Assembly (NCBI RefSeq): GCF_013416555.1
Contig: NZ_JACCFG010000001.1
Coordinates: 744,001-808,000, forward strand
Source: Sphingomonas sp. R-74633
GTDB taxonomy: Bacteria > Pseudomonadota > Alphaproteobacteria > Sphingomonadales > Sphingomonadaceae
DNA length: 64,000 nt
Direction of reading: 5' to 3'
In this document: positions 20,135 to 29,304 of the stretch, in pieces
Layout: every line of letters starts with the position of its first letter
How positions within the stretch are numbered: position 1 is the stretch's first letter
Position numbers and translations under genes: made by a program
Notes under the pieces: generated by a model
Told to the model about the DNA's origin: nothing
What the model saw: only the letters and a program-made list of their open reading frames with translations
Database searches by the model: none

Positions 20135-20213
20135 GTTCCCCGGCGAAAGCCGGGGCCCAGGGTTTCTCTGCCGTGTCGCTTGGGACCCTGAGCCCCGGCC
20201 TTCGCCGGGGAAC
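20135..20213 (+). repeat. REP-like composite palindrome, copy A
   Basis: 79-base element with long inverted arms, GTTCCCCGGCGAAAGCCGGG and its complement, each arm itself a CCCCGGC-GAAA-GCCGGGG hairpin, around a conserved centre TTTCTCTGCCGTGTCGCTTG. It lies between the convergent YbjN and moaB genes and could also act as a terminator. Confidence 0.9.
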
Positions 20214-20248
20214 AGCATGCCAGCGGACCCGCTCGGGAAGTTAGTCCC

Positions 20249-20776
20249 TCAGCGCTCGCCCAGCCGCGGCAGCAGCTCGACGAAGTTGCACGGCTTGTGG
20301 CGCACATCCAGCTGGCTCGCCAATATCCCGTCCCACGCATCGGTGACCGCGCCGGTCGAACCGGGCAGTGCGAAAATATAGGTCCCGCGCGCCACGCCCG
20401 CAGTCGCGCGGGACTGGATCGTCGAGGTGCCGATCGACTGGTAGCTCAGCCAGCGGAACAGCTCGCCGAAACCAGGGATCTCCTTGTCCCACACGCGGGC
20501 GAGGGCTTCGGGCGTCACATCGCGGCCGGTAACCCCGGTGCCGCCGGTGGTCAGCACCACTTCGACCGAAGCATCGTCGATCCAGGCGTGAAGCTGCGCG
20601 ACGATCGCATCCGCATCATCGCGCACGATCTGCCGCGCGGCCAGCAAATGCCCCGCGGCGGTCAGCCGCTCGACCAGCCGGTCGCCTGAGCGGTCTTCAG
20701 CGAGGGTCCGTGTGTCGGAAACCGTCAGCACTGCGATCCGCACCGGGCGGAACGCGACTGCGTTATCGATTGGCAT
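20249..20776 (-). CDS. moaB: Molybdenum cofactor biosynthesis protein B
   Basis: 175-residue MoaB/Mog-family protein that binds molybdopterin and is involved in its adenylylation during molybdenum cofactor synthesis. Family motifs: [12 protein letters not shown] at the N terminus, [19 protein letters not shown] (about 73-91) and [10 protein letters not shown] (about 134-143). It starts at ATG 20776 inside the end of the lytic transglycosylase gene (14-base overlap), so the two are coupled. No other moa gene is in view. Distinguishing MoaB from MogA by eye is not secure. Confidence 0.88.
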   Translation of the reverse strand: MPIDNAVAFRPVRIAVLTVSDTRTLAEDRSGDRLVERLTAAGHLLAARQIVRDDADAIVAQLHAWIDDASVEVVLTTGGTGVTGRDVTPEALARVWDKEIPGFGELFRWLSYQSIGTSTIQSRATAGVARGTYIFALPGSTGAVTDAWDGILASQLDVRHKPCNFVELLPRLGER

Positions 20777-22556
20777 TGCTGTCCTGATGGAAAGCGAGCT
20801 TCTTGACGCTCAGCTTGACCGCCGACGGGCCCTGCATGCCCGGGAATTTCGGCCACAGGCCCTGCGCCAGCGCCTCGCGGCTGCTCGATTTGCGGCCTTC
20901 CTGGTTCTCGTACATCCAGTAATTGCGCAGCACGGTCATCACATAGCCGCGCGTCTCCCAATAGGGGATGCTCTCGATATAGAGCAGCGGATCGCCGCCA
21001 TCCTTGATCATCGCGTTCCAGTTGGCGACGGGCGTCGGCCCGGCATTGTAGGACGCAATCACCTTGGGCAGCAGCCCGCCGGTAAAGGGCTGGTCGCGCA
21101 GCTGCTCGAGATAGGACTGGCCGATCTCCATGTTCACCGAAGGCTTGGTGAGGTCGCTGGCGGCATAGGTGATGCCGTTGCGCCGGCCGATATCGATCGC
21201 CGCGCCGGTCTTGACCTGCATCAGGCCCATCGCGCCCGCGGCGCTGCGGATCTCCGAATTGAAGCGCGATTCCTGCAGCGTGTGGGCGAACACCAGCGCC
21301 TTGTCGACGCGCCAGCCACCCGCCGGCGTCCAGTTCGGCGCAGGATAGCGCGCCTCGACCAGCGGCTGGGTACCCTGCGGGCAATTATGCGTGAGCCAGA
21401 GCTGGGTGCTCGGCAGATTGAGCCGGCCGGCAAGGCGGGTCAGCGCAGCATGTTCGGTGGGCGTGCCCAGCTTCGCCTGGTAGCGCAGCACTTCGTCGGC
21501 CAGGTCGTCCTCGTCGATCTCGACCAGCGCAGCGGCGACGCGCACATTCGGGCGACGCTCCAGCGCGCGCCAATCCTCGGCGACAAACTTCTCGCCCCGG
21601 CTCGGCTTCTCGTCGATGCCGAGCGCGGCCTTGGCGAGCAGCCCGTAGAAGGTCTCGCTATATTGGGTGGCGGCGCGCAGCTTTACCGCGACCTTGTCGG
21701 GATGGCCGCACGCCATCTCGGCGCGCGAACCCCAATAGAGGCCGGCGGAGCGCAGCTCGGTATCGGCGGCGCGGGTGGCGACGCGCTCGAAGGCGGCGGT
21801 GGCGCCGGCGCAATCCTGTTCGCGCCAGGCGGCGAGCCCGGCGACCCAATCGGCCTGCGGCGCCCATTCGCCGATCCCGTCCTGCGCCTTGGCGGCGACG
21901 CGGCGGGCATTGTCGTCGTCTCCGGCGACATAATAGATCCAGGCAACCTTCTGCTGCCACTCGGTCTTCGCCTCGGGCGTCAGATCGGCTTCGAACTGGG
22001 TAACCACGGCCTCGGCGGGTGCGCCCTGATCGGCCTTCACATAGGGCTGGATGGCGAGCGCGATCTCGGTGGCGGCGGTGTCGCTCTTGATCGAGCGGGC
22101 GCGCTGGCGGACCGGGGCGCCATCATACCAGACCAGCCGGGCGGCGACCGGGATCGCAGGCGTGGTCAGCGCGCCGCGGGTCTTGGCCATGCGGCTGAGC
22201 TGGTCGGCCTGCGGGAGCTCGGGGGCGTCGCTGATCAGCTGGAGGATCGGCGCCAGCTCGACCTTGGGCGAATTCTTGGCGGTGTAGAGCTCGGCGCGCG
22301 CGATCGAATGGAGCGGACCCGGCTTCATCGAATCGAGCTGGAGCTGCGCATCCTGCCAGCGCTCGGCGCGGATCGCGGCGAACACCTTGCGGTATCCGGC
22401 CTTCTGGTCGCTATCGAGCTGCTCGGGAATGCCGTCGCCTTCGCGCGGGGCGGGGGCAGCAGCGGAGGAATTGTCGTCGGCGCCCGTTGCATCGGCATGG
22501 GCGGCGGTGGTCAGTGCCGTGGACGCCAGAAGCGCAGCGGCAAGCAGGATACGCAT
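20763..22556 (-). CDS. slt: Soluble lytic murein transglycosylase
   Basis: 597-residue periplasmic enzyme cleaving the MurNAc-GlcNAc bond of peptidoglycan to a 1,6-anhydro product. A signal peptide (about 1-22, ending AAHA) is followed by a long helical superhelix (to about 410) and an SLT domain with the catalytic Glu in [10 protein letters not shown], then [13 protein letters not shown] and the [13 protein letters not shown] motif. The ATG at 22556, two bases after the UDG-like stop, is preferred to a GTG at 22562. The gene lies between the UDG-like gene and moaB on one coupled transcript. Confidence 0.93.
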   Translation of the reverse strand: MRILLAAALLASTALTTAAHADATGADDNSSAAAPAPREGDGIPEQLDSDQKAGYRKVFAAIRAERWQDAQLQLDSMKPGPLHSIARAELYTAKNSPKVELAPILQLISDAPELPQADQLSRMAKTRGALTTPAIPVAARLVWYDGAPVRQRARSIKSDTAATEIALAIQPYVKADQGAPAEAVVTQFEADLTPEAKTEWQQKVAWIYYVAGDDDNARRVAAKAQDGIGEWAPQADWVAGLAAWREQDCAGATAAFERVATRAADTELRSAGLYWGSRAEMACGHPDKVAVKLRAATQYSETFYGLLAKAALGIDEKPSRGEKFVAEDWRALERRPNVRVAAALVEIDEDDLADEVLRYQAKLGTPTEHAALTRLAGRLNLPSTQLWLTHNCPQGTQPLVEARYPAPNWTPAGGWRVDKALVFAHTLQESRFNSEIRSAAGAMGLMQVKTGAAIDIGRRNGITYAASDLTKPSVNMEIGQSYLEQLRDQPFTGGLLPKVIASYNAGPTPVANWNAMIKDGGDPLLYIESIPYWETRGYVMTVLRNYWMYENQEGRKSSSREALAQGLWPKFPGMQGPSAVKLSVKKLAFHQDSNANR

Positions 22557-22558
22557 GG

Positions 22559-23278
22559 TCACAGGCTCCCCCGGGTCAACAGCAACAAATGCTTCCAGGC
22601 TTCGCTTTTTGAGGCGGGCCGCTGTTCCAACAGGAAACGCGGGTGCAGGCTCGCCAACGCCTGCGTTTTTCCGCCGAAATGGTTAACATCGACTAAACCA
22701 TTCGCTGCCGCCGCGTCGTTCGTCTCAGGTACGACACGGCTCGCCGTTTGTCCTAAAATCAACAGCTTAGTGGGCTGCAGCAGCTTCAGGTGATGGCGCG
22801 CAATCTCGATCAGCCGGTCTTCCTGGTCGGGCGAAATCCGCCCGGCGAGAGGGCGGGCGGCGGCGAGCGACAGGAAATAGACCGAATCGCGGGCGATTCC
22901 GGCCGCGGTCAGCATCCGCGAAAACAGGGTTCCGACCGGTCCGGCGGCCAGAAGTTCACTCTGGTCGTCGCTTTCCGGCATGTCGGTCAGCACCACCAAA
23001 GCGGCCTGTGCGGGGCCGCTCGGGCCGACCAACGGAGTCATCCACGCCGCCTCGGGCACGGTCTCGCCGGTGCGCCAGGCCGTGAAGGCGGCGAGTGTAT
23101 CGGGCAGGGTTTCTGGCTGGGGCGACGCTACGGCAATCTGCGCCGCCTGCACGGGCGCGGGCTGCGCGAGCCAGTCGCGAGCCTCGTCTTCCTGGAGTGT
23201 CTCGACACCCGCGTCACGCCACCATTCGAGTGCGCTCGCGAGGGTTCGCCCCCAATCTGCTGTGTATTCGCCTCCCAC
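22559..23278 (-). CDS. UDG-superfamily protein without iron-sulfur cysteines
   Basis: 239-residue protein with the outline of a family 4-type uracil-DNA glycosylase: a low-complexity N-terminal segment, a core starting ALVVLTDMPESDD, a central helix pair, LLILGQTASRVV, and the C-terminal SLHPRFLLEQ motif. Classical family 4 enzymes hold a 4Fe-4S cluster through four Cys and have a GEAPGxxED motif; this protein contains no cysteine and has TDMPESDD instead. Activity as a glycosylase is therefore uncertain. The start is a GTG at 23278. It heads the transcript with slt and moaB. Confidence 0.75.
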   Translation of the reverse strand: MGGEYTADWGRTLASALEWWRDAGVETLQEDEARDWLAQPAPVQAAQIAVASPQPETLPDTLAAFTAWRTGETVPEAAWMTPLVGPSGPAQAALVVLTDMPESDDQSELLAAGPVGTLFSRMLTAAGIARDSVYFLSLAAARPLAGRISPDQEDRLIEIARHHLKLLQPTKLLILGQTASRVVPETNDAAAANGLVDVNHFGGKTQALASLHPRFLLEQRPASKSEAWKHLLLLTRGSL

Positions 23279-23405
23279 GCTGCCTAAGAGTCATGCCTTG
23301 ACGGGCGGGTCAATCTGCCTTCATCGACCAAGGGACAGGACGTTGCCAGCTTGCGACGAGACAGGCGTGCGGCGTGTGCCAGACCAAGACTAGAAGGATG
23401 CGATG

Positions 23406-25058
23406 ATGAGCGAACGGGAGTCGATGCCCTATGACGTCGTGATCGTCGGCGCGGGCCCCGCGGGCCTTTCGGCGGCGATCCGGCTGAAGCAGCTGGCCAG
23501 CGAGGCTGGCGGCGAGCTTTCGGTGTGCATCCTCGAAAAGGGCTCCGAAGTCGGCGCCCATATCCTTTCGGGCGCTGTGATCGATCCCAAGGCGCTCGAC
23601 GAGCTGCTGCCGAGCTGGCGCGAGGACGGCTGCCCGCTCGCGCAGACGCCGGTCACCGAGAACCATCACTGGGTGCTGAGCGAGAAGGGCCATATGGCCT
23701 TCCCCGAGTTCATCACGCCGCCGTTCCTGCACAATAGGGGCACCTACACGGGCTCGCTCGGCAATCTCTGCCGCTGGCTGGCGGGCAAGGCCGAGGAGCT
23801 GGGCGTCGAGATCTTCCCGGGCTTCGCCGCCGCCGAGATCCTCTACAACGACAATGGCAGCGTGAAGGGCGTCGCCACCGGCGACATGGGCGTCGCGCGC
23901 GACGGCGAGCACAAGGGCGATTACCAGCCTGGCCTCGAGCTCCACGCCAAATATACCTTCTTTGCCGAAGGCTGCCGCGGGCACCTGACCAAGCAGATGA
24001 TCCGCAATTTCGAGCTCGACAAGGACAGCCAGCCGCAGATCTACGGCATCGGCATCAAGGAGCTGTGGGACATCGATCCGGCGCTGCATGTGCAGGGCCG
24101 GGTGATCCACACCCAGGGCTGGCCGCTTACCAAGGGCGCGAACGGCGGCGGCTTCCTCTATCACCAGGCCGATGGGCAGGTCGCGCTCGGCTTCGTCACC
24201 TGGCTCAACTACAAGAACCCCTATCTCTCGCCCTTCCAAGAGATGCAGCGCTGGAAGACGCACCCGGAGATCGCCGCGATCCTCAAGGGCGCCAAGCGCG
24301 TCTCCTACGGTGCCCGCGCCATCTCGGACGGCGGCCTGCAGTCGGTGCCCAAGCTCGTTGCTCCCGGTGCCGCGCTGATCGGCGATGCGGCGGGCTTCCT
24401 CAACGTGCCGCGGATCAAGGGCACGCACACCTCGATGAAGAGCGGCATGATGGCGGCCGAGGCGGCGTTCGCCGCAGTCACCGCCGGCCGCGAGGCGGAC
24501 GAGCTGGCCGCCTATCCCGAGGCCTATGAGAAGAGCTGGGTCTACAAGGAGCTGCGCGGCGTCCGCAACGTGGCGCCTCTGGTCAAGAAGTTCGGCGACA
24601 AGCTCGGCACGATGCTCGCGGGTGCGGCGATGTGGAGCGAGCTGCTCGGCATCCGGTGGCCCTTCACGATGCAGCACAAGCCCGACAATGAGGGGCTGTG
24701 GCACGCCTCCGAAGCGCCGAAGATCGATTATCCCAAGCCCGACGGCGTGCTGACCTTTGATCGTCTCTCCTCGGTGTTCATCTCGAACACCAATCACGAG
24801 GAGGACCAGCCGGTCCATCTGACGCTGAAGGACCCTGAAGTCCCCATTCACTACAATCTTCCGATGTACGCCGAGCCGGCGCAGCGCTACTGTCCGGCGG
24901 GTGTCTATGAAGTTGTCGGCGAAGGCGACGATCTGCGCTTCCAGATCAACGCGCAGAATTGCGTCCACTGCAAGACGTGCGACATCAAGGATCCCACCCA
25001 GAACATCAACTGGGTGGTCCCTGAAGGCGGCGGTGGCCCCAATTATCCGAACATGTAG
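23406..25058 (+). CDS. Electron transfer flavoprotein-ubiquinone oxidoreductase
   Basis: 550-residue ETF-QO, a membrane-bound FAD and 4Fe-4S enzyme passing electrons from reduced ETF (from acyl-CoA and amino acid dehydrogenases) to ubiquinone. The N terminus has the FAD motif DVVIVGAGPAGLSAA. The C terminus carries the ferredoxin-like cluster with YCPAGVYEV and NCVHCKTCDIKDP. The ATG at 23406 has better spacing to AAGGA than the ATG at 23403. The downstream TPR gene overlaps its end by 26 bases. The etfAB genes are not in the window. Confidence 0.95.
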   Translation: MSERESMPYDVVIVGAGPAGLSAAIRLKQLASEAGGELSVCILEKGSEVGAHILSGAVIDPKALDELLPSWREDGCPLAQTPVTENHHWVLSEKGHMAFPEFITPPFLHNRGTYTGSLGNLCRWLAGKAEELGVEIFPGFAAAEILYNDNGSVKGVATGDMGVARDGEHKGDYQPGLELHAKYTFFAEGCRGHLTKQMIRNFELDKDSQPQIYGIGIKELWDIDPALHVQGRVIHTQGWPLTKGANGGGFLYHQADGQVALGFVTWLNYKNPYLSPFQEMQRWKTHPEIAAILKGAKRVSYGARAISDGGLQSVPKLVAPGAALIGDAAGFLNVPRIKGTHTSMKSGMMAAEAAFAAVTAGREADELAAYPEAYEKSWVYKELRGVRNVAPLVKKFGDKLGTMLAGAAMWSELLGIRWPFTMQHKPDNEGLWHASEAPKIDYPKPDGVLTFDRLSSVFISNTNHEEDQPVHLTLKDPEVPIHYNLPMYAEPAQRYCPAGVYEVVGEGDDLRFQINAQNCVHCKTCDIKDPTQNINWVVPEGGGGPNYPNM

Positions 25059-26643
25059 CCTTGTCCTGGCGCTCGCGGCGACACTGCCCGCCGCGGCCCA
25101 GCAGGCCGCTCCGCCGCAAGTCGATCTGCGCGACTATGCACGCACCCGCGCCGCCGATGCGGCGGGGGAGGCGGCGCTGGCCGCTGCCGGCTATGCCCGT
25201 GCGCTCGATACGGTGCCCGACGATCAGGTTCTGGCGATGCGTGCCTATCGCCAGGGGCTCGCCGCCGGTGATTTCGCGCTCGCCAGCCGTGCCGCCGCGA
25301 TCCTCGATCGTGCCACCGTCGCCCCGCCCGACACCGCGCTGCTCGCCTTCGCCGTCGCGCTGCACGATCATGACGGGATCGGCGAGGACCGCGCGCTGAC
25401 GCGGCTCTCGCAGGCGCAGCTCGATTTCCTCGTCCCGGTGCTGCGCGCCTGGGTCGCGTTCGATCGCGGCCAGGATCCGATGCCGCTGCTCGATGCCGCG
25501 CGCGGCAACGGGCTCGCCACGCCCTTTGCCGAGCGTCACCGGGTGCTGCTGCTGATCGCCGCGGGCAAGCCCGATGAAGCCCTGTTCGCGCTCGCCGCCT
25601 CGAGCAATGTCGAGCAGGCGCAGGATCCACGCATCGACGCGGCGATCGCGCTGCTCCGCGCGGGCCGCAAGGACAAGGCGGAGACTATCCTCTCGGGCCT
25701 CGCCGGCGCCTCCAAGGCGTGGCGCAAGCGCCAGGCCAGGGCCGGCAATCCCGATGCGGCATTCGGCGCCGCGCATCTGTTCCTCGGCCTCGCCAGCGAC
25801 CTGCGCGACGCCGACATGGCGCCGCTCTCGATACTGCTGACCCGCGCCGCCTTGCTGCTCGACCCGCAGGAGGATCGCGCCCGCCTGCTGCTCGCTGACG
25901 CGCTGTCGCGCAGCAACGCCACCGATGTCGCGCTCGACATGCTTGCCGGCATCCGCCTCGACGGTCCCTTCGCGCGCAGTGCCGCGGCCGGGCAGGTGGG
26001 CGCGCTCCGCCGCGCCGGCCGTCTGCCCGAAGCACTGGCGCTTGCCGAGAAGCTCGCTGCCGCCCAGGGCGCGACCGCACATGATCTGCGCACCTATGGC
26101 GAGCTGCTCTACCAGAATGGCCGCTTCGACGATGCCGCTTCCGCCTATGGCCGTGCACTCGGCAAGGCCGAGGGCGATGGTGGCTGGGAACTCAACTATC
26201 TGCGCGGCGCCGCGCTCGATCGCGCCGGCAAATGGGACGAGGCGCTGCCCGTGCTCCAGCGCGCGGTGACGCTCGCGCCCCAGGAACCCGAGGCGCTGGC
26301 CTGGCTCGGCAATGCCCAGGTCGAGCGCGGCGTCGACCTGCCCGGCGCCCAAGCGCTGCTCGAGCGCGCCCGCACCCTCAAGCCCGACGATCCCGAGATC
26401 ACCGACTCGCTCGGCCGGGCCTATTATGCCGAGGGCCAGCTCGCCCGCGCGGTCCCGCTGCTCGAGACGGCGGTGCGCGCCGATCCCGGCAATGCCCACG
26501 CCAACGAGCATCTCGGCGACGCCTATTGGAAGCTCGGCCGCCGCATGGAGGCACGCTATGCCTGGCGCGCCGCCCAGGTCACTGCGGAGGAGGCCGACAC
26601 CGCCCGGCTCAAGGCCAAGCTCGCGGACGGGCTGACCCAGTGA
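25033..26643 (+). CDS. Secreted tetratricopeptide-repeat protein
   Basis: 536-residue exported TPR protein. The best start is GTG 25033, which opens a signal peptide VAPIIRTCSLVLALAATLPA ending before QQAAPP; it overlaps the ETF-QO gene by 26 bases. TPR helices run through the whole protein, clearest near the C terminus (WELNYLRGAALDRAGKWDEA, EALAWLGNAQVERG, SLGRAYYAEGQLARAVPLLE, NEHLGDAYWKLGRRMEARY). It probably scaffolds an envelope complex; the partner is unknown. The ispE start overlaps its stop as GTGA. Confidence 0.85.
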   Translation: MAPIIRTCSLVLALAATLPAAAQQAAPPQVDLRDYARTRAADAAGEAALAAAGYARALDTVPDDQVLAMRAYRQGLAAGDFALASRAAAILDRATVAPPDTALLAFAVALHDHDGIGEDRALTRLSQAQLDFLVPVLRAWVAFDRGQDPMPLLDAARGNGLATPFAERHRVLLLIAAGKPDEALFALAASSNVEQAQDPRIDAAIALLRAGRKDKAETILSGLAGASKAWRKRQARAGNPDAAFGAAHLFLGLASDLRDADMAPLSILLTRAALLLDPQEDRARLLLADALSRSNATDVALDMLAGIRLDGPFARSAAAGQVGALRRAGRLPEALALAEKLAAAQGATAHDLRTYGELLYQNGRFDDAASAYGRALGKAEGDGGWELNYLRGAALDRAGKWDEALPVLQRAVTLAPQEPEALAWLGNAQVERGVDLPGAQALLERARTLKPDDPEITDSLGRAYYAEGQLARAVPLLETAVRADPGNAHANEHLGDAYWKLGRRMEARYAWRAAQVTAEEADTARLKAKLADGLTQ

Positions 26644-27440
26644 TCGTCGAGATCGCGAAGGCCAAGCTCAATCTGGCGCTGCACGTCCGCGCGCGGCGGG
26701 CGGACGGTTATCACGAGCTGGAGACGCTGTTCGCCTTTGTGGCGGATGGCGATGTCGTCACCGTCGCACCGGCCGATGCCGACAGCTTCGCGCTCACCGG
26801 CCCGTTTGCGGCCGGGCTGGACGGGGAGGGCGACAACCTCGTCACCCGCGCCGCCCGCAGTTTCCGCGAGAAATTCGGCGGCGGCACGCATGCGATCACG
26901 CTCGACAAGCGCCTGCCGGTCGCCTCGGGCATTGGCGGCGGCTCGGCGGATGCGGCGGCGACGCTGCGGGCACTCGGCCGACTCCACGGTGTCACGCCCA
27001 ACGCGATGTTCCCGATCGCCGACGCGCTGGGCTCGGACGTCCCCGCCTGCCTTTATGGCGTCAGTGCGATCGGTCGAGGCAGGGGCGAACAACTCGAGCC
27101 GGTGCCCGGCCTGCCCGGCACACCTGTGCTGCTGGTCAATCCGGGCGTCGCGGTTTCCACCGCCGAAGTGTTTCGCCGCTGGGACGGTATCGACCACGGC
27201 CCGCTGCCCGCCGATCCGCGCGCAGGCCGCAACGACCTCGAACCGCCCGCCCGCGCAATCGCGCCGGTGATCGACGAGGTGCTCGATATGCTGGTGAAGC
27301 AGCCGGGTGCAGTGCTCACCCGCATGTCCGGCTCGGGCGCGACGTGCTTCGCGCTGTTCGACGGCGAAGCGAGTCGCGATGCGGCTGCGGCCGCGATCGC
27401 TCCCAAGGGCTGGTGGCTCCTGGCGACGAGTCTAACCTGA
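26640..27440 (+). CDS. ispE: 4-diphosphocytidyl-2-C-methyl-D-erythritol kinase
   Basis: 266-residue GHMP-family kinase of the MEP isoprenoid pathway; it phosphorylates the 2-hydroxyl of CDP-methylerythritol with ATP. The N terminus AKAKLNLALHVRARRADGYHEL, the ATP-binding motif PVASGIGGGSADAAATLR (about 97-114) and the C-terminal RMSGSGATCFALF are diagnostic. The start is GTG 26640, overlapping the preceding stop as GTGA. The location behind a TPR gene, not with other MEP genes, is not unusual. Confidence 0.95.
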   Translation: MIVEIAKAKLNLALHVRARRADGYHELETLFAFVADGDVVTVAPADADSFALTGPFAAGLDGEGDNLVTRAARSFREKFGGGTHAITLDKRLPVASGIGGGSADAAATLRALGRLHGVTPNAMFPIADALGSDVPACLYGVSAIGRGRGEQLEPVPGLPGTPVLLVNPGVAVSTAEVFRRWDGIDHGPLPADPRAGRNDLEPPARAIAPVIDEVLDMLVKQPGAVLTRMSGSGATCFALFDGEASRDAAAAAIAPKGWWLLATSLT

Positions 27441-27452
27441 TTCCCCAAGCGG

Positions 27453-27530
27453 ATCCCCGGCGAAGGCCGGGGCCCAGGGTTTCTCTGCCGAACCGCTTGT
27501 GGCCCTGGGCCCCGGCTTTCGCCGGGGAGC
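27453..27530 (+). repeat. REP-like composite palindrome, copy B
   Basis: Same element as at 20135, with GAAG instead of GAAA in the left tetraloop and a slightly different centre (CCGAACCGCTTG). It lies 12 bases after the ispE stop. The remaining 180 bases up to 27709 contain no gene that I can see. Confidence 0.88.
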
Positions 27531-27709
27531 AGGAAAGTGGAGCGATTAACCACCCTCGAAAACCCGCCCTTTTCACTTTCGTCCGTACACCATCCCCAGC
27601 GGATCGCCTGCCGGGAGCAGAACGTCCGTTGGTGGCGCGGGCAGGGGCATTTGGCCCTGGCCCGCCCCATCCCCTTAACAGCAGGCCGCCATTCGGGCAG
27701 AGCCACTAA

Positions 27710-28432
27710 ATGATCCAAGTCACGCGCAGCGGCACCGTCGCCACCATCGCTCTGGCCCGCCCCGAGGCGCGGAACGCACTCCCCATCGCCGCCTGGCAGG
27801 CGCTCGCCGCCGCCGCGCGCGAAGTGGGCGATGCCCGCGCGGTGATCCTCAAGTCCGATGTCGCCGGGATTTTCTCCGCCGGCGCCGATATTCGCGAGTT
27901 CGAGCAGCTCCAGGCCGATCCCGCGCTGCGCACCCAATTCCGTACGGCGATGCGCGATGGGATCGAGGCGATCGCCGCGCTGCCCATGCCCGTCATCGCC
28001 GCCGTCGATGGCGGCTGCTTCGGCGCCGCGGTGGCGCTGATCCTGGCCGCCGATATCCGCATCGCGGGCAACCTCTCCGAATTCGCGATCACCCCCGCGC
28101 GCCTCGGCCTCGGCTATCCGCGCGAGGATGTCGCCCGGCTCGAGGCGCTGGTCGGCAAGGGCATCGCCGCCTTGCTGCTCTTCACCGGCGACAAGCTGCG
28201 CCCTGACGAGGTCCACAAGATCGGCCTGGTCGAATTGAAGACCCGCAAGGCAATCGACACCGCCACTGCCATGGCGAGCGCCATCGCCGGCAATGCCCCG
28301 GAAGCCGTGAAGCTGCTCAAGCGCACGCTGCGCGGCGAGCAGACCGACCAGGGCTTTGAGGACGCCTTTGGCGGCGCTGAGCTGGCCGAGGGCCTTACCG
28401 CTTTTCGCGAACGCCGGAACCCGGCCTGGTGA
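27710..28432 (+). CDS. Enoyl-CoA hydratase/isomerase family protein
   Basis: 240-residue crotonase-fold protein. Oxyanion-hole elements are present: FSAGADIREF (about 59-68) and GGCFGAAVALILAADIRIA (about 101-119). The two acid residues used by hydratases, normally in a PEITLGL-like block, are not conserved: the segment reads FAITPARLGLGYPREDV. It may therefore be an isomerase, a thioesterase-like relative or a different acyl-CoA enzyme. The stop overlaps the GTG start of the next gene as GTGA. Confidence 0.85.
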   Translation: MIQVTRSGTVATIALARPEARNALPIAAWQALAAAAREVGDARAVILKSDVAGIFSAGADIREFEQLQADPALRTQFRTAMRDGIEAIAALPMPVIAAVDGGCFGAAVALILAADIRIAGNLSEFAITPARLGLGYPREDVARLEALVGKGIAALLLFTGDKLRPDEVHKIGLVELKTRKAIDTATAMASAIAGNAPEAVKLLKRTLRGEQTDQGFEDAFGGAELAEGLTAFRERRNPAW

Positions 28433-29139
28433 GCGCCGCCGAGATACTCGAGGGCAGCGCGCAAAATGTCCTGCTCCTGTGCGACCACGCCTCCAACGCC
28501 GTGCCCGCGGATATCGATCTCGGCATCGATCCGGCTTTGCTCGATCTCCATATCGCGATCGATATCGGCGCCGCCGCCGTCACCCGCGCGCTCGCCCAGA
28601 AGCTCGACGCCCCCGCGATCCTCGCCACCGTCTCGCGCCTGGTGATCGATCTCCACCGCGAGCCCGACCATATCGGCCTGATCCCGCACCGCAGCGACGG
28701 CCACCTGATCCCGGGCAACGAGAGCGTCGACAAGCCCGCGCGCATCGCCCGCTTCCACGCGCCCTATCACCGCCTCCTGCGTGACCGCATCCGCGCCCAG
28801 CGCCCCAGGCTGATCCTCTCGATCCACAGCTTCACGCCCTGCCTTGAACATGGCGGCACCGATCGCCCCTGGCAGGTCGGCGTGCTCTACAACCGCGACA
28901 CCCGCGCCGCGCACCCCACGGTGCAGTTCTTCGAGAGCCGCGGTTATGTCACCGGCGACAACGAGCCCTATTCGGGCCGCCTGCTCAACGCGACGCTCAA
29001 CCGGCATGCGGAAGGGCAGGGGATTCCCTCGGTGGCGATCGAAATCCGCAACGACCTGATCCGCGATGCGGCGGGGGTGGAGGAATGGGCGGGGGTGCTG
29101 GCCGAGCTGGCGCGGCATCTCACGTCTGACGAGGTTTAG
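28429..29139 (+). CDS. N-formylglutamate amidohydrolase family protein
   Basis: 236-residue zinc hydrolase of the FGase family, which releases formate from N-formylglutamate in histidine breakdown, or acts on related N-acyl compounds. Visible motifs: LLCDHASNAVP near the N terminus with a metal-binding Asp-His, LVIDLHREPD (about 86-95), SIHSFTP (about 134-140) and the C-terminal VAIEIRNDLI. There are no hut genes around, so the physiological substrate may be different. It is coupled to the crotonase gene by a GTGA overlap. Confidence 0.85.
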   Translation: MSAAEILEGSAQNVLLLCDHASNAVPADIDLGIDPALLDLHIAIDIGAAAVTRALAQKLDAPAILATVSRLVIDLHREPDHIGLIPHRSDGHLIPGNESVDKPARIARFHAPYHRLLRDRIRAQRPRLILSIHSFTPCLEHGGTDRPWQVGVLYNRDTRAAHPTVQFFESRGYVTGDNEPYSGRLLNATLNRHAEGQGIPSVAIEIRNDLIRDAAGVEEWAGVLAELARHLTSDEV

Positions 29140-29141
29140 CA

Positions 29142-29220
29142 GTTCCCCGGCGAAAGCCGGGGCCCAGTGTTTCTCTGCCGTGTCGCTTGCTACCCTGGGC
29201 CCCGGCTTTCGCCGGGGAAC
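29142..29220 (+). repeat. REP-like composite palindrome, copy C
   Basis: 79-base copy of the element at 20135 with the same centre TTTCTCTGCCGTGTCGCTTG. It begins two bases after the FGase-family stop and ends 85 bases before ilvD. Confidence 0.9.
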
Positions 29221-29304
29221 AACCTTGCGTTAGCGCGATCGAGAAATTTCTTTGCGCAATAGTCTTGCGCAAAACGCCTCATCCACGACATAGGCTTGCG
29301 CATC

